A program made the translations under genes and the position numbers. The notes under the pieces were generated by a model. That model was given only the letters and a program-made list of their open reading frames with translations, searched no databases and was not told where the DNA came from. A stretch of DNA of 64,000 bases from Rhodanobacter sp. DHB23 (GTDB taxonomy: Bacteria; Pseudomonadota; Gammaproteobacteria; Xanthomonadales; Rhodanobacteraceae), in assembly GCF_014842975.1 (NCBI RefSeq), contig NZ_JACYXK010000015.1:26231-90230 (forward strand). The letters are read 5' to 3'. Shown here one piece after another: positions 44,472-53,607 of the stretch. Each line of letters opens with the position of its first letter. The stretch's first letter is position 1.

Positions 44472-45509
44472 TCAGCGCCCAGCCCCGTCCCTGCGCCGGC
44501 GCTTCACGGCATACATCGCCGCATCGGCGCGAGCCAGCACGGCATCGATGTCGGACTCGTGCCTTTCCGCCGCCACCACGCCGATGCTGGGGCCGCCATA
44601 GTCGAACTCCAGACCATCGTCCAGGGCGTAGTGGCCGCTGGTCGCCGCCAGCAGCCGCATGCCGACCGCTTCGGAAACCGCCGCCGCGACCTCGCGCCGC
44701 GCCGTGGACAGCACCACGAACTCGTCGCCGCCCACCCGCGCGACAAAATCGCCGTCGCGCAAGGCGCCATGCAGGCACTTGCCGAGAGCGATCAGGAAAC
44801 GGTCGCCGGCATCGTGCCCGTGGTTGTCGTTGATCGCCTTGAAGCCGTCCAGGTCGATGAAGGCCACCAGCAGCACCTCGTTGTCCGACGCAGCGAGAAG
44901 GCGGTGGCGCATCTCGTCCAGCAGGGCGCGGCGATTGGGCAGCCGCGTGGTGGCATCGGTGCGTGCGGTCACCGCCAACGCGTCGTTGGCCTGGCGCAAC
45001 GAGCGGATCATGCGTTCGCGATCGATCTGCTGCGCGATCAGGCGGGAAAACATCTCCAGCATCTGCGCCACACCCGGCACCTGCGGCTTGCGCTCGTCGC
45101 TGGCCGCGCACAACGTGCCGTACAACTTGCCGTCGGCGGTGTGCACCGGCGTGCTCACATAGGTGACGATGCCCAGTTCGCGTGCCGCCGCGGAATCGGC
45201 CCAGCGCGTGCACACGTCGTCGGAATACGGCTGCCGTTCGTCCAGCGCACGACGGCACAGCGTGTCGCCCCACGGCACGGCGAGGCCTTCGGGAATCTGC
45301 AGGCGCCACGTATTGCGTGCGTACAGCACGTACTGCAGGCCCGCTTCGATGTCGATGCTGGTGAGGTAGGTGGACTCCAGCCCGGTCACCTTTTCCAGCA
45401 ACTCGAGCAGCGGCCGCGCCAGTTCTTCCAGCGTGGCGGCATGCGACAGCGACTCGACGATCTTGTCGATGGAATCGCGGGTGCCAGTTTCGGAAGTCGA
45501 AGTGTTCAC
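44472..45509 (-). CDS. GAF-GGDEF diguanylate cyclase
   Basis: 345 residues from a GTG at 45509, which follows AAGGGG at good spacing; a longer in-frame extension to 46391 is not supported. GAF domain about 15-165 (VTGLESTYLTSIDIEAG; GIVTYVSTPVHTADGKLYGTLC). Cyclase domain about 180-335: DATTRLPNRRALL, FIDLDGFKAINDNHGHDAGD and the intact GGDEF site at 260-264, with an RxxD inhibitory site (RDGD) 9 residues before. It should make c-di-GMP in the cytosol in response to a GAF ligand. It is convergent with the phosphodiesterase gene at 41414-44314, 157 bases between stops. Confidence 0.93.
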   Translation of the reverse strand: MNTSTSETGTRDSIDKIVESLSHAATLEELARPLLELLEKVTGLESTYLTSIDIEAGLQYVLYARNTWRLQIPEGLAVPWGDTLCRRALDERQPYSDDVCTRWADSAAARELGIVTYVSTPVHTADGKLYGTLCAASDERKPQVPGVAQMLEMFSRLIAQQIDRERMIRSLRQANDALAVTARTDATTRLPNRRALLDEMRHRLLAASDNEVLLVAFIDLDGFKAINDNHGHDAGDRFLIALGKCLHGALRDGDFVARVGGDEFVVLSTARREVAAAVSEAVGMRLLAATSGHYALDDGLEFDYGGPSIGVVAAERHESDIDAVLARADAAMYAVKRRRRDGAGR

Positions 45510-45865
45510 GACCACCCCTTCATCGCAGCAACATCGAACCACCGGCCTCCGCGGTTGTCGCCGGCAGGGAAACCACGGCGCCATTGTGCCGCCATTCCCG
45601 GTCGCCGCCGTAAGTCCCAGGACGAAAGTTTTCGCGGCCGCCAGGACCCGCCGGCACGCCTGCCAGCCCTGGCCGATGGGCGCGGTGCCCGTTCCGCTTC
45701 CCGTCGGGCAACGGCCGTCGATGTCCAACGCAATGTTCGGGGCGATGCGCCATCGATGGCGCGGCGAATGCGGTGCCAGCACGGCCGCCCGATCCGCATC
45801 CGCCGCGCAAGGGCCGCGGCGGCGGCAGGCTGGGGCGCGCCGTTGCGGACCACGCCCCCAGGGTC
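45510..45865. other. 356-base gap upstream of the diguanylate cyclase
   Basis: No gene found. Contains the perfect 16-base palindrome GCGCCATCGATGGCGC at 45747-45762, a possible operator or repeat. The rest is GC-rich without promoter motifs I can trust. Confidence 0.4.
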
Positions 45866-46210
45866 TCAGACCACCGCCGTGACCACGATTTCCACCTTCC
45901 ACTGCGGCCTGGCCAGCTTCGCCTCCACCGTGGCCCGCGCCGGCCCCTGGCCGGGCACCACCCATTCGTCCCACACGCGGTTCATGCCGGGGAAATCGGC
46001 GATGTCGGCAAGGAAGATCTGCGCGCGGAGGATGCGCGTCTTGTCGCTGCCCGCCTGCGCCAGCAGCGCATCGATGGCCGCCAGCACCTGGCGCGTCTGT
46101 CCCTCGATGTCCGCGCCGCCGTCCTCGGCGACCTGGCCGGCAAGGTAGGCGATGCCGTTGTGGATGGTGGCCTCGGACATGCGCGGGCCGGCGTCGATGC
46201 GGTGGATCAT
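45866..46210 (-). CDS. RidA-family enamine/imine deaminase
   Basis: 114 residues from the ATG at 46210 (GGAG upstream). YLAGQVAED, GADIEGQTRQVLAAIDALLAQAGSDKTRIL and the usual end PQWKVEIVVTAVV are present. In RidA proteins an arginine binds the carboxylate of reactive enamines, which are hydrolysed; here ILRAQIFLADIADFPGMNRVWDEWV is the matching segment, and the later GQGPARATVEAKLA carries the conserved Arg of the RATVE motif. It protects PLP enzymes from 2-aminoacrylate. This subgroup is the YoaB-like/Rid family rather than strict RidA. A longer start at 46276 is unlikely. Confidence 0.88.
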   Translation of the reverse strand: MIHRIDAGPRMSEATIHNGIAYLAGQVAEDGGADIEGQTRQVLAAIDALLAQAGSDKTRILRAQIFLADIADFPGMNRVWDEWVVPGQGPARATVEAKLARPQWKVEIVVTAVV

Positions 46211-46357
46211 GCGGGAAAGCTCCGTCAGGGAATGGGAAGCCGTCGGCGCGTGCCCGCCGCCGGCCAGACGGAGCATCGGTCACCACGCACCGGCCGGCAA
46301 GCGCATGCGTGAACCGCCATGCACCCTGGCCAGGCACCGCCAGGTTCCGTACCGCAC

Positions 46358-47071
46358 CTACATCACCGGCGCGGGCGTTCCGTCCGACCACTTGCCGGTG
46401 GGTATCATGAACTCGTCTATCGGCTCGGGCAGGCCGTGGAACTGCGGGTTCAACATCACCGGCGAGCCGGGCAAGTCGGCGCCCCAGTCCGTACCCAGCG
46501 GGGTGTAGAACATCAGGTGCGGCACCCAGTGCCCCGCCGCATCATTCAGGTAGCCCTGCTTCGACATCATGTAGCACATCGCACCCGGCTCCAGCGGCGG
46601 AAACGCCTTGCTCGCCAGCGCGGCCTTGATGCCGGCCATGATCTGCTCCCTGGATCGCCCGGCAAGCGCCAGCTCGGTCCGCTTGAAGGTCATCGGCAGG
46701 ATGGACCGCACCGCCTGTGGATTGAGGCACATCGGCCCGCGCAATCTGGGATTCCAGAATTCCGGGAAGTCGAACTGCGCCGTCCAGGAGCGGTCGACCA
46801 GGCATACGAAGCCGTTCCTGCCCTTGACCGCCGTGACATAGCCGTGGGGTCCGAGCACCAGGATCGTGGCTGCCCCGGAAATGGCCGCGGGCGCCGCGCT
46901 GCGTGCCAGGGCGATCTCCGCATTGCGCTCCGCCATCAGGTATTGCGACAGGGGCGCCATGTCCGGATAGGCGTGTGGCGGTTTTTGGGCTGGCGAACCC
47001 TGGGCGGCGGCCATGGCCAGAAACGCGCCAAGCGTCACGCCGATCCTCCAGCGGCCGGTACCTTGCTTCAT
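46358..47071 (-). CDS. Secreted protein of unknown function
   Basis: 237 residues. Signal peptide GVTLGAFLAMAAAQGSPAQ. The mature chain has YLMAERNAEIALARSAAPAAISG, ATILVLGPHGYVTAVKGRNGFVCLVDRSW, FWNPRLRGPMCLNPQAVRSI, a helical segment (LAGRSREQIMAGIKAAL), MCYMMSKQGYL and an end rich in Pro and Trp with VPHLMFYTPLGTDWGADLPGSPV. Three cysteines are present. It is not one of the families I recognise; I see no catalytic pattern. It lies 148 bases upstream of ridA on the same strand and is separate from the GST gene by 227 bases. Confidence 0.68.
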   Translation of the reverse strand: MKQGTGRWRIGVTLGAFLAMAAAQGSPAQKPPHAYPDMAPLSQYLMAERNAEIALARSAAPAAISGAATILVLGPHGYVTAVKGRNGFVCLVDRSWTAQFDFPEFWNPRLRGPMCLNPQAVRSILPMTFKRTELALAGRSREQIMAGIKAALASKAFPPLEPGAMCYMMSKQGYLNDAAGHWVPHLMFYTPLGTDWGADLPGSPVMLNPQFHGLPEPIDEFMIPTGKWSDGTPAPVM

Positions 47072-47298
47072 CGTGGTTCTCCCGTCTGATCACGCAAGTG
47101 TGGTTGCTTCAAGTCCGACTCGATCCGGATCGCTCCCCGCTGACATCCACTGCCGCAGCCATCGGCAAGCCGACCCTCACCTGCGACGAACGCGGAGGCG
47201 GGAAATCGACATGCCAGGCCCCTGATCCTCCCCGGCCGCGACAGGCACCCGTTCGGCGACCGGAAGGGACTTCGACCCGATCGACCCGGACCGATGCA

Positions 47299-47967
47299 TC
47301 AACCCAGCGCGTAGGGCCCGCCACGCTCCAGCGCGCGACGATACGCAGGCCGCTGCCGCACGCGCTCCACGAACGCGGCGACGTGCGGCAGCCTGCCGGA
47401 CAGGCCGCTGCGCGCCATCGCCACTTCCATCGGGAAACTCATCTGGATGTCGGCCGCACTGAAGCTGCCGCCCACGAACCAGCCCGTAGTCGCCAGTTCG
47501 TTGTCGACATACTCCAGGTGCACGGCCAGTTGCGGGTCGACGAAGCTCGACTGCAGCTTGCCGGCGATCTTGCGCGCAACCGGCCTGGCGAAGAACGGCA
47601 TCGGCGCCGTGGCGATGCGTGCAGCCACCAGCTTGAGCAACAGCGGCGGCATCGCCGAGCCCTCGGCGTAATGCAGCCAGTAGTTGAAGCGCAACCTTTC
47701 CGGCATGCCGGGCAGCGGCGCCAGCCGCCCCGTGTCGTAGCGGTCGACCAGGTATTCGACGATCGCCCCCGACTCCGCGATCACCTGCCCGTCGTCCTCG
47801 ATCACCGGCGACTTGCCCAGCGGATGGACCGCGCGCAGCGCCGGCGGCGCCAGCAGCGTCTTCGGATCGCGCTGGTACCTGCGGATCTCGTAGGGGACGT
47901 CCAGTTCCTCCAACAGCCAGAGCACGCGTTGGGAGCGGGAGTTGTCGAGGTGGTGCACGGTCAGCAT
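47299..47967 (-). CDS. Glutathione S-transferase
   Basis: 222 residues. The N-terminal thioredoxin-like domain has LTVHHLDNSRSQRVLWLLEELDVPYE (catalytic Ser region), GKSPVIEDDGQVIAESGAIVEYLVDRY, with the PV-I and ESGAI blocks that bind glutathione. The helical C-terminal domain runs from about 88 and has ELATTGWFVGGSFSAADIQMSFPMEVA. It conjugates glutathione to electrophiles in the cytosol. A single gene, divergent from the orphan gene at 48294. Confidence 0.9.
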   Translation of the reverse strand: MLTVHHLDNSRSQRVLWLLEELDVPYEIRRYQRDPKTLLAPPALRAVHPLGKSPVIEDDGQVIAESGAIVEYLVDRYDTGRLAPLPGMPERLRFNYWLHYAEGSAMPPLLLKLVAARIATAPMPFFARPVARKIAGKLQSSFVDPQLAVHLEYVDNELATTGWFVGGSFSAADIQMSFPMEVAMARSGLSGRLPHVAAFVERVRQRPAYRRALERGGPYALG

Positions 47968-48293
47968 GGCAGTCGCCGGTGCAGTGGGTGGGACGGACGC
48001 CGGAGGCTAGCATGGTGGCCGGCACGCGGATGTGCAGCGCGTCGACGGTCCATCACGCCAGACCGCGGCATCCAGGGAACCCTTGATGAAAGAACCTGTC
48101 TACCGGGATCGGCCGCGACACGCACCGACGCCATGCGCAAGTTCGCGCGGGCAATCCGCTTGAATGAGGCCGAGTCATCGAACGTTCCGGGCAGGGCCGA
48201 CATCACGGCGAAGGGGATCATGCACGCGGCCTGGCATGGCTCGACGGCGAAACGCGCGCGACCCTGGATCGCCGGCGCTGGCGACAGCCGGCG
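47968..48293. other. 326-base divergent intergenic region
   Basis: Between the GST gene (minus) and an orphan gene (plus). No RNA gene or repeat was recognised. A few ATG codons lie in frames that do not connect to the downstream gene, so the region is taken as non-coding. Confidence 0.35.
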
Positions 48294-49247
48294 TTGACGC
48301 GCCAGGCGCGGGTGCTCGTGCTGGTCGCGGTGCTGGCGCTGCACGCCGCGTTCGCACTGATGCTGTGGAACGCGATGCAGCTCAGGCCGCAGCATCCGGC
48401 GGCGCTCCTTGCCGATCGCGACCAGGTGCTGATCGTGCGATTGCTGGATCATCCCGGCACGCCACGCGCCACGCCGCCTGCGCCCCCCAGGCCGCCCGCA
48501 TCGCTACCGCAGCAACAGGCGGCAAGCCCGCCCGTCCGCCCCGCGCCGCGCGAGAAATCGCGTCGCGACGCGATGCTCGTGCAGGACCACCAGACGGCCC
48601 CTGCGCCAACAGCCTCCGTGGCCGCGCCGGCCAACGGCAGCCTGTTCGCCCAGGATGGTTCGATACGGCTGCCGTCCTCGCTGACGGACGCCCCGACGAC
48701 CGCAAGCGCCGAGGCCAAGCCGCCCAAGCCCGCGGACGACCGCCGGATCATGCAGCACGACAGCAACCACATGCACTACAAGGCCACCCGCTTCGAAAAA
48801 TATTTCCCGCCACCGAACGAGACGGCCGGCGGCGCGGTGGGTCGCCATATCGGCGATGCGATCCAGGCGATCGCCAAAAGCGTGTGCGATCCCACCAAGC
48901 GCAGCACGGCTTCCAACCTGCTGTGCGGCGTGGCTCCGCCGCCCCCTTCGCCCAAGGATGGCGACGAGCGCCTCAACCTGCCGCCGCCACCGCTGGCCAC
49001 CGATCCGCATCCGGCCAGGCCGCCGTCACTGTCGACCTGCATCGCCGAGTACAACGACACCAAGCCGCTGTCGGATGGCTGCCCGATCGACACGCCCGAC
49101 CTGGCCTTCAAGGCCGAGTTGCGCGAATGCATCGACCTGTTCCGCGCAGGCAAGCGCCTCAAGACCTGGTGCCCGGCCGATACGCCCGAGCGTGCAGCGG
49201 CCGAGTCGTCGACGCCGGCGGCTGCCGCGAGCGCGAGTCGGCACTGA
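48294..49247 (+). CDS. Proline-rich, membrane-anchored orphan protein
   Basis: 317 residues from a TTG at 48294; the first in-frame GTG is at 48312 and no ATG is available. One N-terminal helix, VLVLVAVLALHAAFALMLWNA, then a Pro/Ala-rich linker (PPAPPRPPASLPQQQ), then a compact C-terminal region with four to six conserved-looking cysteines: IAKSVCDPTKRSTASNLLCGVA, LSTCIAEYNDTKPLSDGCPID and ELRECIDLFRAGKRLKTWCP. The layout resembles TonB-like or envelope-anchored proteins, but no TonB domain is seen. Function unknown. Confidence 0.6.
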   Translation: MTRQARVLVLVAVLALHAAFALMLWNAMQLRPQHPAALLADRDQVLIVRLLDHPGTPRATPPAPPRPPASLPQQQAASPPVRPAPREKSRRDAMLVQDHQTAPAPTASVAAPANGSLFAQDGSIRLPSSLTDAPTTASAEAKPPKPADDRRIMQHDSNHMHYKATRFEKYFPPPNETAGGAVGRHIGDAIQAIAKSVCDPTKRSTASNLLCGVAPPPPSPKDGDERLNLPPPPLATDPHPARPPSLSTCIAEYNDTKPLSDGCPIDTPDLAFKAELRECIDLFRAGKRLKTWCPADTPERAAAESSTPAAAASASRH

Positions 49248-49315
49248 CGTGCGCCTTCCGGCGTTTCCATGCGGGAACCACGGCGCGTATCGGCAGTCAT
49301 AGATAGTCGCGCGAG

Positions 49316-49435
49316 ATCGGGAAGGCTTGCAGCCGGGTAGCCGCAGGTCGGGTATGCGGGCAGCAACCATGTACCTGCGGCACCGGTTGCAAACCTTCCC
49401 GATTTCCGCGGTCCCGGGCAAAAGGCCCGGGGACC
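49316..49435. repeat. Long imperfect inverted repeat plus a second hairpin
   Basis: Arms 49316-49348 (begins ATCGGGAAGG) and 49373-49403 are near-complementary with a few mismatches. Just after it GGTCCCGGGC-AAAA-GGCCCGGGGACC (49410-49435) forms a second stem. The block lies between convergent genes 48294-49247 and 49517-49903, so it can act as a terminator region, but its length and symmetry are those of an intergenic repeat element. Confidence 0.65.
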
Positions 49436-49516
49436 ATGCAGGCGTCGCGGCGAACCAGCCCGCCCGCACTTCGCCCCCTGCAGGCAGGGGCACCGGCACA
49501 CTTTCCCGCTGGCGCC

Positions 49517-49903
49517 TCAGTCGAGGCGCAACCAGTTCAGGAACAGACCATGCTCGTGGTCTTCGGCCCGATGCCCCTCGCGTCCTTCGACCACCTTGCC
49601 CCATGCGATATGGGCGCCATCGTCCCGCTGGCTGTCGATCCGCAGGCGCTCGCCCAGCGGCACGGGAAAGCGGGTCACCAGCACCATGGTGGTCTCGTTC
49701 TTCGCGACCATCAGCGCAGGCTTGCTGATCGTGCTGACCGTCCCCCAGTCCGTGTTGATGTGGATCTGCACTTCCTGCGGCGGAAGGCTGCTGCGGTTCT
49801 CCAGCCGCCAGCTGTCGGCTTTCTCCAGCAGCGAACTCAGGTGCGGATCGTTCCAGTCCACCGTGCCGACTGAAACGCTGGAGCGTGACTTGTCGTGGCC
49901 CAT
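49517..49903 (-). CDS. Small conserved-looking cytosolic protein (PilZ-like?)
   Basis: 128 residues from the ATG at 49903 (GGGGGGA upstream). No signal peptide or membrane helix. The first 45 residues are polar; the second half has alternating beta pattern: NTDWGTVSTISKPALMV, TTMVLVTRFPVPLGERLRID, AHIAWGKVVEGREG and the end HEHGLFLNWLRLD. The run of strands with a glycine-rich turn resembles PilZ-type domains, but the RxxxR and DxSxxG ligand motifs of c-di-GMP binding are absent or unclear, so this is only a guess. Divergent from mtfA. Confidence 0.6.
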   Translation of the reverse strand: MGHDKSRSSVSVGTVDWNDPHLSSLLEKADSWRLENRSSLPPQEVQIHINTDWGTVSTISKPALMVAKNETTMVLVTRFPVPLGERLRIDSQRDDGAHIAWGKVVEGREGHRAEDHEHGLFLNWLRLD

Positions 49904-50043
49904 GGTTCCCCCCGTTTGACGGAACGCGAAGGCACGTGTGCACGATCGCGGACGATCCGGCAGCGGTACGCGAAAGGCCGTACCGCAACAGTAGCCATGC
50001 AGGCGTGGCTGTCGCGCGCAACATACCAGAACCACCGGCGGGC

Positions 50044-50079
50044 GGCGGGGCGTTCCTGCCCGGAGAGGAACGCCCCGCC
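50044..50079. repeat. 13-bp perfect hairpin upstream of mtfA
   Basis: Arms GGCGGGGCGTTCC (50044-50056) and GGAACGCCCCGCC (50067-50079) with a 10-base loop. It lies in a 295-base divergent region between two genes. No T tract follows. Confidence 0.6.
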
Positions 50080-50198
50080 ATGCAAGACCTTGCGCCCCCC
50101 GGACCGCGTTGGAGGGATGGCCGCGCTTCAAGCTCCTTCCTTGAGAAAGCGCACGCCGCCCTGATGCTCTTGGCCATACGGATCCCCTGCATGTGGCC

Positions 50199-50954
50199 AT
50201 GTTCGACAAAATCAGAAACTGGCGGGTACGACGCCTCGTCGCCCGGCATCCCATCGCCGAACCGCTATGGCAGGACGCGCTCCGGCGCTGCGCCGCGGCG
50301 CGTGCGCTGGGCGCTTCCGACCAGGCCGCGCTGCGCGTGCTGGCGACGTTGTTCCTGGACAGCAAGTCGCTGGAGCCGGCCAGGGGCCTGCACCTGGACG
50401 ACGCCGACCGCGTCCTGCTCGCCGCGCACGCCTGCCTGCCCATCCTGAAACTGGGCCTGGCCTGGTACGACGGCTGGCACAGCGTCATCGTCTATCCGGA
50501 TGCGTTCGTCCCGCACCGCGCGAAGACCGACGCCGCCGGCGTGGTCCACCAGACCGCCGACGCGATGGCCGGCGAAGCCTGGGAGCGCGGACCGGTGATC
50601 CTGTCGTGGGCGGACGTGCTGGATGCCGGCAGGAAACCGGGGCACAACGTGGTCATCCACGAAATGGCGCACAAGCTCGACATGCTCAACGGCAACGCCA
50701 ACGGCTTCCCGCCCCTGCACCGGCGCATGGACCGCCGCGCGTGGTCGCGGGCCTTCACCGGTGCGTGGGATCAGCTGCAGGAGCAGCGGCGCAACGGAGC
50801 CGAACTGCCGATCGACCCGTACGCCCTCGAAAGCCCGGCCGAGTTCTTCGCGGTGGCCAGCGAGCAATTCTTCGAGACCCCGGCGGCCTTGCGCCTGCAC
50901 CTGCCGGACGTCTATCGGCAACTCGAGCAGTTCTACCGGCAGCATCCGTACTGA
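50199..50954 (+). CDS. mtfA: Zinc metallopeptidase MtfA
   Basis: 251 residues from the ATG at 50199; a GTG two codons upstream (50193) is the other start. The peptidase has the HExxH motif in VIHEMAHKLDMLNG and the third ligand Glu in ESPAEFFAVASEQFFE, as in the MtfA/anthrax lethal factor-like fold. The N-terminal helix KIRNWRVRRLVARHPI and the YDGWHSVIVYPDAFV block are typical. In Escherichia coli MtfA is a cytosolic aminopeptidase-like protein that binds the Mlc repressor and so affects glucose uptake by the PTS. Here a PTS link is not evident. Confidence 0.9.
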   Translation: MFDKIRNWRVRRLVARHPIAEPLWQDALRRCAAARALGASDQAALRVLATLFLDSKSLEPARGLHLDDADRVLLAAHACLPILKLGLAWYDGWHSVIVYPDAFVPHRAKTDAAGVVHQTADAMAGEAWERGPVILSWADVLDAGRKPGHNVVIHEMAHKLDMLNGNANGFPPLHRRMDRRAWSRAFTGAWDQLQEQRRNGAELPIDPYALESPAEFFAVASEQFFETPAALRLHLPDVYRQLEQFYRQHPY

Positions 50955-51126
50955 GTGCCCGGTGCCCAGGAGTGTCATCAGCTTCCGTGCACGCGCCGAA
51001 TCGAATGCATCACACGACCGATCGACGATGACCAGGCCGTCGGCCAGTATGATCAACTGCCGATCCACGTCGACCGGCGGAAATCGACCCAGAGCCGACA
51101 TTGATTGAACAACAAGGGAGGCAATA

Positions 51127-52231
51127 ATGAGGGTGCTGACACCAACGTTAGGCGTCTGCGTTATCGTAATCCTTTGCGCGGCGGGCATGTTCCTGTACGC
51201 GAACTCGATTCAGCATCCTATGATCGTGAAAGATCGCTTTCATTTGTCCGCGATAGTATCTTTCACGAATTGTCCAAGCCCTCTGTCGCCTCGAAATAAC
51301 GGCTTTCCCGCAAACCACGCCATAGTGTCCGAGAGAGGAGATGCCGTCGCGTTACGATGTGCCGATGGAAGCGCGGTAACTTGGCGAAGAGGTGGTGCCG
51401 AAGCCAAGGCCGCGCACACCACTCTCTTCGAAGCCGCGTCCAGAGTTGGAATTGTTTCGCCGGCGCTGCAATGTACGAACATTTTTGCAACGGCCATGTG
51501 CATCACTGGGGGGGGAGAAATCCGGTCTCCGGCAATGCCCTATTCCGAGCGTGCCGCTGCCAATACATGCTGACTGCGACATCATCGATCATTCGCATGG
51601 TGGGGCGACCTACATCATGCAAAGCATCGAATTTAACGATTACTACGTGGCAACAACGACATCACGCGCGCTAGTGGCCTTGGGTCCTTCTGAGCAGCCC
51701 GGCGTGTTGTTGCCTAGAGGAAAAGATGCAACAGAACTTGTTTTTGTCGGCGACCACCAGATGCTACATTCCGTGTCCCTTTCCAGCGGCATGGTGAAGA
51801 AGCTCTTCAGAGTCCCTCTGGAGAACGAGGTATGGCAAACTGGCGAGAGTTTAGATGTTAGTTATTCTAATGCCTACGATTTGTTTGTCGCTTACGGTGC
51901 CACCGGAGCTTATTTGGGTTCACAAAATATCGCTTACGTGCGCGCCTTTACTCGCGATGAACATGAAAGGTGGAGCATTAATGGAGAGACAAAGAGCGAT
52001 GAACTTGGCTTTTCCGGAGAAATAATAACACTGCACGTTTTTTTTGGTGGGAAATTTGCAACTCTTGGGAAAGGTAGCGATCCATCATCATATGAAGTGA
52101 TTGACTTATCCAACGGCGATGTGGTCGGTGTGTTTAAGGGGTGGCCAATTGCTGTCGCGTCGGAAGCCGACCGAATACTTGTGAAAACATCGAGCGACAA
52201 TTTTTCGTTGTTTGAAATGGTCAATAAATAG
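51127..52231 (+). pseudogene. Frameshifted membrane-anchored protein gene, broken at a G8 run
   Basis: The first frame starts at 51127 (AGGGAGG upstream): MRVLTPTLGVCVIVILCAAGMF, one membrane anchor, then SFTNCPSPLSPRNNGFP. It runs to 51573. A second overlapping frame, from about 51500 to 52231, continues without a good start of its own: CPIPSVPLPIHADC, IEFNDYYVATTTSRALVALG, GDHQMLHSVSLSSGMVKKL, YEVIDLSNGDVVGVF. At 51508-51515 there are eight G; loss of one G joins the two frames into a protein of about 367 residues with a beta-propeller-like ectodomain. AT content is clearly higher than in neighbours, which suggests transfer. It may be a true pseudogene, a phase-variable gene or a sequence error. 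Confidence 0.65.
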
Positions 52232-52543
52232 CGTGCGACGCGATTACGAATGTCCGCTCCTGTCCGCTTCCGGCCGGTGGCCTAGCACTGGTCAGGGTAC
52301 CAATGGGCTGATCATCGCCGATTGGTTCTACTGATCAACTAAGCCGATTCAACTAAGCCGGTCTGCGCACTTCCGCATGGACCTGGGCGCAAGAGGTGTC
52401 GACGACACCTTGAACGCATGCGGGAAATGCCGGGAAGGTCGCCACGCGGAAATCGAACCATGCGCGATGGCGTCTGGCCGCGCCGACACATCGACCATCG
52501 ACACGGCCCATGCACGCGCCGCGCCGCTCGCGTGCAACCATCG
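52232..52543. other. 312-base gap after the broken gene
   Basis: Holds a tandem of CAACTAAGCCG (52336-52346 and 52350-52360) and a short hairpin AGGTGTC-GAC-GACACCT (52394-52410). Composition returns to GC-rich here. No gene recognised. Confidence 0.4.
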
Positions 52544-53569
52544 TCAGGCCTTGCCGCCGACGCCGTTCCCGGCCGCCCCGTCCAGGGCGGCCGCGCCGGC
52601 ACACGGCGCCCTGCCCGGCACGACCGCGTGGAATTCGACCGAGAGGCCCAGGTCGTCCCGCGTCGGGGCCAGGAAGGATTCACCGGACAAGCCGCGATAC
52701 GTCGCCAGCGTGCGTTCGTAGCCCCGTTCGACCCAGCGTTGCGCGCGCCCGAGATCCACCACGCCGAAACTCACGCCCAGCACGCGCGGTCCGCCGTTCG
52801 CCAAAGTCTCGGCGGCGATGCCGCCGCCCTCCGGCTGCAACGCCAGCAACGCCGTCGGCCCCACCGGCACGCAGAAACCGACCGCGCCGACTTCGGGCAA
52901 GCGCACCGGCACCGCATTGCCGAAGCCCATCTTCGCGAGCTGGCGACGGTCGGCGTCGGCGTCGCCCGACACCAGCCATACCGCCGACAGCTCCCGTGCG
53001 CCGTTGGGATGCTCGCGCGTCACGCGGTAATCGCCGGCATTGGCGGGATCAAACTGGTCCGGCGCGTAGTCGGCCGCGTAGTCGATGAAGAAGGTGTTGC
53101 TCGACAGCGGCGCCCGGTCGAACGCGAACAGGCGCCAGCCCGGCTTCGCGCCGTCGGGCCCGGTGAAGAACGGCGTGACCGCGTAATGGAGGTCCGCGAG
53201 CGAGCGGTGGATCGCATCGAGCGCGGAGGAACGAATGCCGAAGGTGCGCGAGCCCGGCCCGCCCTTGAGCGCCTGCTGGTCTTCCTGCATGCCCGGATCG
53301 AAGGCCGGATCGGGCCGGGTGATGCCCAGCAGTTCGACGTAGCCGCTGTCGGCGAACCGCACATACCGGTTGGCGACCCCGCCGGGATCGCGTCCGGGCC
53401 GCACCTGGAATCCCAGCTTGACTGCCATGACCGAAGTGACCTGGTCGATGCCGCGCCCCCACAGCAGGATATGGTCGAGTCGTGCGGGTGGCGCCGTGGC
53501 CGCGCCTGCGGTGGCCTGCGCGGCGCCCAGGCACAAGAGCATTGCCGGAACGAGCAGCATCGGTCGCAT
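52544..53569 (-). CDS. Secreted VOC/glyoxalase-like domain protein
   Basis: 341 residues from the ATG at 53569 (GAGG upstream). Signal peptide MLLVPAMLLCLGAAQATAGA. The first VOC half has PPARLDHILLWGRGIDQVTSVMAVKLGFQV ... NRYVRFADSGYVELLGI; the rest follows the Glyoxalase_3 pattern with PGWRLFAFDRAPLSSNTFFIDYA, HPNGARELSAVWLVSGDADADRRQLAKMGF and AVGFCVPVGPTALLAL. Predicted to lie in the periplasm and to bind a metal, but the ligands and substrate cannot be named. A single gene followed by a gap. Confidence 0.8.
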   Translation of the reverse strand: MRPMLLVPAMLLCLGAAQATAGAATAPPARLDHILLWGRGIDQVTSVMAVKLGFQVRPGRDPGGVANRYVRFADSGYVELLGITRPDPAFDPGMQEDQQALKGGPGSRTFGIRSSALDAIHRSLADLHYAVTPFFTGPDGAKPGWRLFAFDRAPLSSNTFFIDYAADYAPDQFDPANAGDYRVTREHPNGARELSAVWLVSGDADADRRQLAKMGFGNAVPVRLPEVGAVGFCVPVGPTALLALQPEGGGIAAETLANGGPRVLGVSFGVVDLGRAQRWVERGYERTLATYRGLSGESFLAPTRDDLGLSVEFHAVVPGRAPCAGAAALDGAAGNGVGGKA

Positions 53570-53607
53570 GGGGAAACCTCTTGGTGGGGAGCCGCGATTC
53601 TCCCGAT

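Noticed and set aside
45510..46391. Long N-terminal extension of the diguanylate cyclase
   Set aside because: The in-frame extension overlaps ridA and its upstream region on the same strand and is Arg/Gly-rich; a good ribosome binding site precedes the GTG at 45509.
50955..51188. Minus-strand frame reading SALGRFPPVDVDRQLIIL upstream of the broken gene
   Set aside because: It looks somewhat protein-like but continues antisense through mtfA, has no start with a ribosome binding site and no known motif.
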